Positions 20,673-31,319 of a stretch of 64,000 nt of DNA are shown here, piece by piece. The DNA is taken from positions 437,675,830 through 437,739,829 of the forward strand of contig CM077663.1 in assembly GCA_039707655.1 (NCBI GenBank). The letters are read 5' to 3'. Origin of the DNA: Elymus sibiricus. Taxonomy: Eukaryota > Streptophyta > Magnoliopsida > Poales > Poaceae. The stretch's first letter is position 1; the number at the start of each line of letters is the position of its first letter. A model generated the notes under the pieces. It was not told where the DNA came from and ran no database searches. It was given only the letters and a program-made list of their open reading frames with translations. Both the position numbers and the translations under genes were made by a program.

Positions 20673-21060
20673 GGAAATGCAATTCGGCTCCCAGGTGCAC
20701 GTGCTCCTGCCTGTGGAAAATAAATTTTGAAATGTCAAAAAAATCATGACAAAAATTTAATGTGATCTTAGTCACATACAAATGCTAGCTGCAAATTTTG
20801 AGACAAAAAGGTTAAACATTTTGGGCTATGCAAAAAAAAAACAAATCGAACATCAAATGTTACCCCAAAATGTCACCCCAAATTTGTTTTTTTTCACCGA
20901 CGAAAAACTGCCGCTCCGTTTCACATGAAAATTGTCAAGCATGCTTGCGACACTAACACGAATATCCACAAATTTCAGATTTTTTTGAAAACATTGAGTA
21001 TTTTTTTTCGCGTTACTGTTCATCCGGGTGCATTTGCACCCGGGAGCCAAAACGCCTCCC
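20673..21060. mobile_element. Mutator-type MITE, copy 1
   Basis: 388 bp with ends GGAAATGCAATTCGGCTCCC and, reversed from the right, GGGGAGGCGTTTTGGCTCCC, continuing into (A/G)GGTGCA. An identical 13-bp direct repeat CCCTAATTATTCC (20660-20672, 21061-21073) flanks it, longer than the usual 9 bp. The interior is A/T-rich with homopolymer runs. It sits about 600 bp upstream of the NLR start. Confidence 0.75.
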
Positions 21061-21295
21061 CCCTAATTATTCCTGTTTTTCTATATTGCCCAGTTTTTCA
21101 TAAATCTGCCCCCAAGATTCATATTGTATTGACTCAACCTTCTCATGTAGACATTATGCCGAAACCACCCCAATTCTGGTAAAAATAAAGGTAATGTAAA
21201 TGGCCGTGGTAATACATGGTGCTTTTTAAACAGTGTCAGCGTGGAAGGCTGGCCAATAATCTTGGCGAAGTCAAACGGCTCAATTTTAATGGAAA

Positions 21296-21545
21296 AGGTA
21301 TCATCGTCATTTCTATAGCTTTGTCAACCATGCATGTAGAGCTTCATTAGCGTATGTGCTCTGTATCAGAATATGCAAAACAAAAGAAAAGTAACAAAGA
21401 CCGGATCAAATCTCAGGCTCTTAGCAGGAAGGGGCCGCACAAATCGCGCGCACGATGCGTACAACTGTTCATATTCTGTACAAAATGATATAAAATGCGT
21501 ACAAGATGAAGATAGAGTTGACTTGCTTGATGCAGTTGCGGGCAC
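21296..21545 (+). promoter_or_regulatory. NLR proximal upstream region (module C)
   Basis: Best-placed copy of a sequence also found diverged at 19490-20250. It contains a TATA-like TATAAAAT at 21489-21496, about 165 bp before the ATG. The repeat landmark CACGATGCGTACAACTGTTCAT lies just upstream of it. The promoter role is inferred from position. Confidence 0.4.
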
Positions 21546-21659
21546 CCAAATGCAATAAGATTACCCCATCACACACTTCACAAACGTCTTACCCTACCAT
21601 TCTTGCTCCCACGACCTAGCTTCAACCCCCCGACGTGAGATCAGGCGCAAGCAGCAGCC

Positions 21660-24600
21660 ATGGCGGAGCTTGGTGGCATGCTTGCCGCTGCCATCCTCAA
21701 GGTGGTAGGTGAGCAGATTTGTTCTGTGATTGGTGGCCAGATCGCCCTGAGGATGAACTTCGATGAGGACCTCAACAAGATGAACATGGCGCTGGAGGGT
21801 GTCGATGCCCTGCTTGAGGACGCCGAGAGGCGGTCGGTCACGGATAAATCGACACGTCTGTGGTTGAAGCGGCTCAAGGACTTCATGTATGAGATCTCGG
21901 ACATGATTGATGAATTCGAAGCCGATACGCAAGCAATCACCCAGCCGTCTGCACGGAAGGTACGTACGTGGAGAAAACCAAAGTTCATTAACTTGTTAGC
22001 TAGTGTATTTTTGTATTGTATGCTACTCTTCTCTTTTCGAGAAATAAAAACCTTGTAGTAGTACAAATCATCAAGAATAGTTTTCCCTAGATTAATCACC
22101 TTGCATAGTTACAAACTTACAACTATGCTAAAAACACGTGTCTCGGTACCCTCACATCACATTTGCTGCATCCAGATACACACTGGGTGCCGAGCGAGCG
22201 GTAGCTTATTTGACTTCACAATGAGCTGCCACATTGGAAAGAATTGAAACACCCACTAAGCTACCAAGCTCTTGAGTCTGCTGGAGGATAGGCTCCTGAA
22301 TCTGAAACATTTTCATACCATCTTGTTTTGAATCGTGCTATATATGATGACAATATTCCTATGTTACCTGTACGACGATTAAAACCCAGCTGCAAATCAT
22401 AGTATTGAAAGGGCAACGGCCGCTGGATTTCTTGGTCGTACAAAGATTGGACACTATTTTTCTTATGTGAAGCAGTTTCATTTTGTTTTACCCTGCATGA
22501 AACTCGTCGGCTCCTCTTACCACCACTCCAGTAGCTCCATTTTGAATTCTAAATTCAGTCATCAGTATTTCCAAATAGAAATTTAATGACATCAATTTTA
22601 TGCCACATAAACCATATTATAATACTGCGACTGTTGGCAAAATCCTAGCTAATTTTAACAAATGAAAATACACCTTAAATTTTGAGATGAACGAGTAGAC
22701 ATTTTTTGCTGTCAAATAGGAATATAATAATGAATATAACCTGTGATTAAATTAAACTAAAATCCTCCGACCCTTCGCATAGATATTGATGTAGTTATAT
22801 AGTATCTACAAAATATACGAATCTTACCTATCAATTTTGGAACTCAACTGGAAACCTGAACCTGAATATCCATATTAATATGTGAAGTGAGTTGATTTAT
22901 GCATCATCACATCAAACAAGTTTTTGATACTATTTAGTATTTATATTCCTAAATATTGTCAATTTTAATTTCTAGATTTATATTTCTTATATTTTGTGTA
23001 TCAATGGCATATGTAATTTGTCTTTCAAAATAAGAATAAAATTTGATCCAATTAACATAAGAGGAGATGACTCATAATGCTTTAACCAAATTACCTATCG
23101 GGTTGAATTAATACATTTGGAATACCATATACTATAGTACTTGCCAAGTTTCCATTTCACATTGTATTAACAACTCACCTTCTTGCAGTCCTCCTTCAAA
23201 AATTATTTCACAGCTATGATCTCTTGTCTCACAATTGGCCCTGAGATTATAATGGCCAATAAGATGGATAAGATGAGGCAGGGTCTAGAAGTAATAACAG
23301 ATCAACACAAGAAATTCAAATTAGTGGAAGGTACTAATGCCAGTGAGCCAAAGGTTACAGATATACGGGAAACATCGTCAACCTTGGAGACACATATCAT
23401 TGGGAGAATCGGGGAGAAAGATAAAATATTGGCATCTTTATCAGAGAGCATGAAAAAAGAGATCACAATCCTTCCCATTTATGGCATTGGAGGCCTTGGA
23501 AAAACAACCTTGGCAAAAATGGTTTACAATAGTTTCCAATTCAGAGAATACTCCCAGGTGTGGGTTTATGTGTCCCAGACATTTGATTTGAAGAAAATTG
23601 GCAATTCTATAATATCACAACTATCACAGAAAGAGAATGAGTGTGGCTACACAGGAAAGCAGATGATCCATAATTCCCTTCAAAAGCTCATTGCCAATAA
23701 GAATATATTGATTGTTTTAGATGACCTATGGGAAGATAACAATTCTCATTTGGAAGAGTTGATGGGTTTGTTAAAGGTGGAAGAGAGTGGCAAGGTGGTT
23801 GTTATAGTTACCACACGCTATGAGGGCATTGCAAAGAAAATTTGTACAATTCAACCTCACAAATTAGCACCACTAACAGATGACCAGTGTTGGAATATCA
23901 TAAAGCAAAAGAGTGACTTTGAATTGAGAGATGACAAAGAAGAGTTGCATCACATAGGCCATGACATTGCAAGTAAGTGTCGAGGTGTGGCTTTAGCAGC
24001 CCAATCTCTTGGACATATGCTGCACTCTCTCTCCTTTGATGAATGGGAGTCGGTGAGAAACAGTGATTTCTGGAATTTATCTGATTCGGAAGATACAAGC
24101 TTGACACATGCGCTTGCATCTTTGAAGTTAAGCTATAGTGTTATGCCTTCATATTTGAAGATATGTTTTGCCTATTGTGCGATTTTCCCAAAAGGTTACA
24201 AAATAGTTAAAGACGACCTGATTCATCAGTGGATTTCTCTGGGTTTCATCAAGGCAACAGACAGTTTATCCACTTGGCAGCTTGGTGAGAAATGCATTAG
24301 GCAGCTTTTGGGCTTGTCCTTCCTTGAACATTCAAAGTCAATACTGGTGAGTTAGTTCATACCTTATACTGTAGACAATTTTAATGACTTCTTTGAACTA
24401 TTGTAAAGCAATTACATGCTTTGTATATGTACATTAAACACATTGAATGATATTGAAATGACCATGTATCCATTACGATGTTTTTTGTGTAATCTCTTAC
24501 GATGTATCCTATCATAATGTTTGCATCTCATTACAATGTTACGACGTACTACTTTTCAAATAACTTCTTAAAAGATAGTTATTGTTCATACATAGGAAAA

Positions 24601-27600
24601 ACACGCCCATGTGATATCCTTATATATTAGAATATTGATGTTATTCTCTACGATATACTTCATAATAAAAAATACAATGTAATCTTATGAAAGTATGCTA
24701 GCGTAAATACTAGGGTCGGCGTAAATCTATGAATTTATTCAATTCATTTTTCTTACTATAGGAATAAACATTGGAATTCAACATTATTCCATGACTCCTA
24801 TTTCAAAGCCTATCTTTTAAGGGGAAGATAAAAATAAAAGTAACCCATCTTTTCCCATTCTCTCTCTATGCAAGGGTGGAAGAACTGAAATAGAGGATTT
24901 TGGAAGAAAACAAATGAACCGTCGAAATCAAATTTTTACGCGTAAAGAGAAGGAGTTGCGGTTTCTACTTATTCCTATATAACATCTAGTAACAAGAATA
25001 TGAAATCGTAAATAGCGAAAAATTATTTTCTTGCATGGTCTAAGTCTAAAGAAATACAAATATCCACCTATACAAATTCATCTACATCAAATTTATACCA
25101 GAATAGAGGATGGATGCATCATTCAAGGAGTTGGATTAACTTCCCTTATGCTTCTTTATCATAGGTTTGATAATCACCCTTTATGCTTTCTTGATAATTA
25201 ATGGACAAAAAGAGTATTTTATAACCTGCTTGTTTTTACTATATTTATAGCAAACACACTGCATGATACTGAAATGACCATGTATCTGTTATGATTTTTA
25301 TATAGTACGATGTATCCTACCATAAAGTTGCATCTTCTTACGACATGCTATTTTCAAAATAACTTTACAAACTATGAAGATGCCCATTGTTCATACGCTG
25401 TCAAAATGCACCCCTAGCACATCCTTAGATATTAGAATATGTATGTTATTTTTCTAAGGCATGCTTCGTAACAGAAAATATAATTCTAATCTTATGGAAG
25501 TATGCTAGCATCAACATTAATGTTCAGGTGCAGCGAGAATTTCAAATTTTGGTGTGTAAATTTTACTTAAGTTGTGTCTGCATGTAACACTACACAACCG
25601 TAGCTTCCCAAATCTCACTTGAGCATTGGCCTTTTTTGCTTCACTTTGACCAACTACCGGGATTAATTAGCATTAGAAATAACACAATTTGTTCACTAGT
25701 CCGTGACTTACAGACTGTGGGTGGTTGACCTACATAATTAAGTGCGTTAATCTTGACTATTTGTATGTCACATGCCATTATATTTTAGTATGCAATAAAT
25801 GTGTTAATACAAAAAATGATTTGTCTATTAAAAACTGACATTGCTAAGTGTTCGTTACAGACTACAGGAATGGATTATGAAAATGATAGATTGTTCACCA
25901 TGCACGATTTGGTGCACGATCTAGCAAGATTGGTCATGGTCGACGAAGTACATGTTGCTAGCAAACAAGGCAACACAGGGGAAGGTTGCTGCCACTTTGC
26001 ATTGCTAAATGATTGTTGCAAGCCATTGGAGTCATCCAAGATAAGGGCACTTCGTTTTATGGAGTGTGACAAAAGTGAACTTCATGATGCGGCCTTTTCA
26101 TCTGCTAAGTCCATGCGTGTCTTGGACTTAAGCGAGTGCTCGATGCATAAATTTCCAGATTCTATTCACGTGTTGAAGCAATTGAGATATCTAAGTGCTC
26201 CAAGAATCCAAGATGCAAAGATTCCGGATAGTATCACCAAGCTTTCAAAATTAATTTACCTGAACCTTCATGGATCTGCTAAAATCTTAGCACTACCAGA
26301 GTCAATTGGAGAAATTGAGGGTCTAATGTATCTTGATTTGTCGGGTTGTTCAAGAATTGAAAAACTTCCTGAATCTTTAAGGAGGCTAAAAGAATTGGTG
26401 CATCTGGATTTATCAAATTGCTCTTGTGTTCGAGGTATATCGGTATTCTTGGGGAGCCTCACACAACTTCAGTATTTGAACTTATCATACTGCCCAAATA
26501 TCGGAAAGATGCCTGAAGATCTAAGTGGTCTATCCAAATTGCAGTATTTGAACTTATCATTTAGCTCATATCTTCAATATTGCCAAGAAGCAAAATTTTT
26601 GAGGGCCTTTACCAAGCTCGAGTACTTAAACTTATCTTCAGACCATTCTGTACTTCAAAAGCGCCCTGAAGCTTTGGGCAGATTCATTCAACTCAAGTAC
26701 TTAAACTTATCTGGTTGTCGAGATATGACAATATTACCAATGTGTTTTGGGAGTCTAAAATGTTTGGCGCATCTTGATTTATCACATTGTTATAGTATTT
26801 ATCGTCTTCAAGAGGCTTTGGTGGGTCTTACCAATCTAAGATATTTGAATTTAAAAGATACATGTTTGAAACCACAAGTAGAAGATGATGATACCAAATC
26901 TCATTGGAAGAGATCATGTTTACTTGGTTCACCATTGGAAAACAATCATTATGGGAATTACTTTCAAAGTCTCATCAACCATTTAGGCAATAATCTTTCC
27001 AATCTAGAGCATTTAGACTTGTCTTATAATCGTTCTCTTGAAAGCATACCTGAAAGTATTTGTCGCATGAGAAAGCTGCATACATTGGACCTCTCGGAAT
27101 GCATACTTCTTGCAAAGATACCAGAAAGTATACATACACTTGGTAGTTTGAAGTTTCTTTATTTAAAGGGATGTGACCTTCTTTCCAGAATACCTCAGCT
27201 TGGTGGCAGTACAATATCATTACCATACTTTGTGGTGCGTGCTGGTGATGATGAATCTAGAAGCAACCTTGTCCTACTTCAATCCACAGATCCTGTTGAG
27301 CTGCAGATATCTGAACTTGAAAATGTGAAGTCCCCAGGAGAGGCACATCGTATAAAATTAGTGGAAAAGCATAGGCTCAAGGACTTGAAATTGGAGTGGA
27401 CTAGAGGTGTTGAGAGATTTGTCGATGACAAAATGTTGTTGAAAAATCTAGTGCCGCCAAGCACATTGAAGAAATTGGAGATATGTGGTTACAATGGTGT
27501 GAGCTTTCCTGCATGGCTAGTGGGACAACTACCAAACCTAGTCTCATTGGTTCTCAGAGATATGGCAAATGTGGAAGAGTGGAACATGTCATACTCCATT

Positions 27601-28566
27601 GATGAGGAGCATGTGATTCAAACATTGGAAATACATGGTTGCCCCATGTTAAGGATGAAACGACCTCTTCCTAAAGCTAAATCATGGGTGATATCACACA
27701 GTGATAATGTGTTATCATCATTGGATGAGTGTACTGTGTCACACACCAGTGCTTCCCCCTCCACTTCTCCTATAACTACTTTGTTGTCAGTTAAATACTG
27801 CAAGGGGCCTCATCGGTGGAGGTTACTTCAACACTTCACTGGACTCTCCTGTTTGTCAATTCACAACTGCGGTGATCTAACCGGCTCACCAGCCATCACC
27901 GATCATCTATCGTCTCTAGAGGCACTATGCCTAGAAGACGAACACATGGAAGAACTGCCAAAATGGTTGGGTGAGCTCAGATCTCTACACAGTCTGGAAA
28001 TAAGGTGGAGCAATGGTGTAACAGAGTTGAATGAGACCATGAGGAAACTCACAATGCTGCAGTCACTAAACTTGTCCTATTGCAACAATTTATCACTGCC
28101 ACATTGGTTAGGCGAACTTACCTCTCTCAAGGAAATTGTTGTGTGTTCCAATGATATCTTGAGGTTTTTACCTGAAAGCATACAACAACTCACCGACCTT
28201 CAGAAAATAAAAATTAGCAACTGCCCTAAATTAGAGCATGTTGTTGCTGAATCATTGGAGGGAATGATGAAGCGCACTCACAACCAAGAAAGGGTATGCG
28301 TCCTGCCCAACTCTCTCAAGGAGCTTACTATCCTTACATGTCATGGTGTCAAGTCTTTGCCTGAGGGCATACATCAGCTCACCAACCTCAAAAACCTAGA
28401 GATTAATGACTGCTATTACCTTTATCAGTGGTGTAAATTAGAGGAGAGCAAGAAGCTTGCTCACATACAAAACAAGGTACATATCTATCCTGCCATGCTT
28501 TCTGTCATACTAATCTTTTATTTTGCAATGCTTAATGTTACATCTTTTTCCCGTATGTTACAATAG
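21660..28566 (+). CDS. CC-NB-ARC-LRR disease resistance protein (NLR), copy 1
   Basis: Intracellular immune receptor of the CNL class. Exons are 21660-21959, 23189-24346 and 25861-28566 with GT/AG borders, all phase 0, giving about 1387 residues. Residues 1-100 are an Rx-type coiled coil (MYEISDMIDEF equals the EDVID region). NB-ARC motifs: P-loop GIGGLGKTT (~199), kinase-2 ILIVLDDLW (~275), RNBS-B VVIVTTR (~304), GVALAA (~366), CFAYCAIFPKGY (~426) and intact MHD (~500). From ~545 there are over 20 LRRs of the LxxLxxLxLSxC / LPESL type. A donor at 28477 and acceptor ending 28566 could replace the hydrophobic tail with a short exon ending at 28605. All catalytic motifs are present, so function is plausible. 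The cognate pathogen is unknown. Confidence 0.9.
24347..25860 (+). other. NLR intron 2 with an internal diverged direct duplication
   Basis: 1514-bp intron between the NB-ARC and MHD/LRR exons. About 24436-24705 and 25252-25512 are related direct repeats: AACACA(T/C)TG.ATGATA(T/C)TG then AAATGACCATGTATC, ACGATGTATCCTA(T/C)CATAA, TTAGAATAT and AGTATGCTAGC. About 550 bp separates the two copies. The second copy may derive from insertion of a duplicated intron piece or from two related MITE-like elements. Confidence 0.7.
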
Positions 28567-28774
28567 GATATATCATGTCACGTTTCTCCATGCATAAATG
28601 TGTAGATATTCATGTACTTTGTTAAAACACACCTAGTTGTGCCAAATAGTGTAGCCATATCAAAAGGATGAATTGTCTGATTCTGAGAGTACGTGTAGTG
28701 ATGGTGCGCCACTACCAATGTAAGACATATTAACTGAGATATTTGTTTGAAGCACGGGTCAGAGGATTACACTT

Positions 28775-28850
28775 TTATTTTTGAAAGGAGGAATACCCCT
28801 GGCTGCTGCATTATGTGAGCTCATGCACACAACCATCTTTATTAAAACAC
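28775..28850 (-). mobile_element. LINE/SINE-like 3' tail fragment
   Basis: On the minus strand it reads AATAAAGATGGTTGTGTGC, then a GCAGCCAGGGG block, then CCTCCTTTCAAAAATAAAA. It is related to the tail at 2190-2300. Nothing coding precedes it. Confidence 0.4.
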
Positions 28851-29926
28851 AGTAGCAGAGTAGTAGTGCATTACAGTCGCCAAATTTGCTTCATCTGAAT
28901 GATAGTGTTTCAATAATGCTTTTGTTTTGTCATTATTCCGAATGAATAAAGGAATTGTCATTATTCTTGCAGTGTTTTGTCTGGTAGGCAGTGCATCTAC
29001 CGCACACACGCAGGTTTGGCAAATCAAGAGCCTGAACCATCCTGAAAGATTTTTGTTTGGGCTGACATTAAATTGATGGAGTTGAAGGAGGACCATCAGG
29101 AGCAAAGATAATTATGAGCTATGGTAATGGGTATCTGGTTTGCAAGATTCAACTATATTATTCGGTTTGGGCGTTCTACATAAATCTACTAAGGTAACCT
29201 TTTGCTCCATGCTCTTAAACATCATTATGCACCCCCAGTTCGATGCGCCGACAGGCCTACATTATCTCAGTCACCTGTTCTTATGTGCAGCATGGAACTG
29301 TGCTCAAAATTTCCCAGAGAACCTGGAGGCTGCAGCATCTACACTGTTCTTCAGAACTACATGGTTTCACACTTTCAGAGCGCACCCTGTTGACCTTGGC
29401 CCCCATCTTCTGTACTGCCGACGCTGACATATTCGATGTGTCCTTAGTGTCAACCATGTTATTGTTTCCTTCTTAGGACGTTGCCCAAGTGCAGGGTTTT
29501 GTTGTAACTTCGATGTGTCTGCTTATCTCTGCTTAGATACAAAAGGTGGGCAGCCCCACAGCGTTTTATAGAACAAAAAGAGTGATAACTCCGGTGAGAA
29601 GTTAGTTAGTGCATGGCTCTGTTAGTTTCATGCATTCTTGTTGACCAACGGAATTGTACTTCTAATATTTGCTGCGAGTTGCATTTATACCGTCTGGGTG
29701 ATTTTGGTACCTGCTTGTTTTGAGCATGATGTAATACAATTCAACGCGGCACTTAACACTTGTAAATCATGATTCTTTCTTGGGATCACTGGTGGTACAT
29801 AATCTTCTGCTAGATCGTCAGATTAATTATGTGACTGTGTACAGTTGTTTTCTGGATGAAAGATGAGCATGTCCAAATCAAACTACAAGTAGGTATGCTG
29901 GCACCAACTCCAATCCCAGGCTGTTC

Positions 29927-29955
29927 TGTGCATGCGTGTGTGCGCGCGCGCGTGT
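29927..29955 (+). repeat. alternating TG/CG run (Z-DNA-prone)
   Basis: Twenty-nine consecutive bases alternate pyrimidine and purine (TG, CA and CG steps, with a core of CG repeats). Such tracts can adopt left-handed DNA. The same run is present in copy 2. Confidence 0.85.
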
Positions 29956-30525
29956 TAGGCATCAGATTAATTCTACCTCATCGGCGCAATCTCAATCCCT
30001 ACACTGCAGAAGTGCGGATACATGATACCGAAACTGCTTACGATTGTTTGGAGAAAGATGGTAACTTTGACTACCAATCTAATAGGCTTGGACCTGCAGC
30101 TGGGCAGCTTCGTGGTTGCGGGCTACTCTGAACTTCACTGAAATAATATGACAGTGGCTATCTGAAGAAAACTGCTCCTGCAACTGAACCTACTGTCACT
30201 GGCCCTAGCTTAATGTTTTTAAACTATTCCCTTCGATTCATATTTTAAAATTGTACTAAATCTGTGAGAATTAATATGGATTGAAGGAGTAGTAACTATC
30301 GAGTTGGGTCCCTGCGCAAAAGGCCACCGTATGAGCCAACTTAAACTATGATATATGTACGAAAATTGAACCATATGCATGTCACCATGTGTAGATGGAT
30401 ATACGGTATCGCTGGATATACTGTTCTTTCTTTGTTTTCCTTTTGCTGAGGGGGTGACTTGACTTCTTAGCTTAACAAGTTTATCCCGAACCTGATCGCA
30501 CCAATCGCATGTGTGATAGATACTA

Positions 30526-30678
30526 CTCCCTCCGTTTATAAATGTAAGTTTTTTATAGAAATTTTAATATGGACTACATACGAAATAAAATGAGTGAATC
30601 TACACTCTAAAATATGTTTATATGTACGTAATCTGTATTAAAATCTCTAAAATGACATATATTTAGAAACGAAGGGAG
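30526..30678. mobile_element. Stowaway MITE (153 bp)
   Basis: CTCCCTCCGTTTATAAATGTAAG at the left matches CTCCCTTCGTTTCTAAATAT when the right end is reversed. TA flanks both sides (30524-30525, 30679-30680). The copy-2 equivalent lies beyond the window. Confidence 0.9.
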
Positions 30679-31319
30679 TAGTATTTTTTTTAACACCCTA
30701 GTATTAAACAGTAACAACATCTACTTTTTAGTAACACTACTATGAAACTAACACATGTCACCTAGTGTACAGATCAATGTTTTAAATAGCGGGCTATGCT
30801 ATTTAGCGGCGGCTCGACCAGAAGCTATGAAAGGCTATAACAGAGCTATAGCGGAGCTAAGCCTCATTTAACGTTTCTCTTAAATCATGAAAAATTGAAA
30901 CAATAAGTATATAATCTGGCATCATATATGATATATTGCATATACTTTACATATACACATGTTCGCACATCAAAATGCGAGTACCAAGAGGCATCCTAAT
31001 TCAATAACCAAGCTTCACATCAATGCATCATATATATCATAAACACGAACAAAAAATAATGACTCTAAATTTGGTGGTATATTGCTGGGTGTTAATACTT
31101 GGGGTGTGGTTATGTTTCAGTTGACTGAGATTTAACCAAGTCCAAGAAAAAGAGAAATGAAAAAAAAAAACTGATTTTTTTACACAAATCTTAATGTAAG
31201 ATCTCATGGATATAACATCGACTGAGACTTAACGAATTGTAATACTAATGCTTTTGAGATATTAGTTTAGAAAATGTTAGCTTTTATTTTGACTAACAAA
31301 ACTATAATGTTTGGAATAT
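30679..31319. other. TE-like AT-rich sequence, no gene
   Basis: The phrase AATGTTTTAAATAGCGGGCT at 30777-30796, followed by GCTATAGCGGAGC, resembles the ends of small plant DNA transposons, but no matching right end was found. The rest is AT-rich and featureless. Confidence 0.35.

Larger units (their letters stand above)
28567..30525. other. NLR downstream region, no second gene recognised
   Basis: Holds the likely 3' UTR (AATAAA at 28945-28950 is one candidate poly(A) signal), a LINE/SINE-like tail on the minus strand (28775-28850) and a 29-nt alternating purine-pyrimidine run at 29927-29955. Short open frames near 29140-29480 and 29856-30131 overlap in several frames and show no domain. 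Confidence 0.5.

Noticed and set aside
24347..25860. NLR as a pseudogene broken between NB-ARC and LRR
   Set aside because: The break has good GT and AG borders, both phase 0, and the join restores a normal NB-ARC to MHD order, so it is read as an intron.
25801..25860. Upstream extension of the LRR exon (MLIQKMICLLKT...)
   Set aside because: It precedes a TTCGTTACAG acceptor and does not resemble NLR sequence; the exon is placed at 25861.
29140..30131. Short frames downstream of the NLR as extra genes
   Set aside because: They overlap in different frames, lack domains and lie between repeat fragments.
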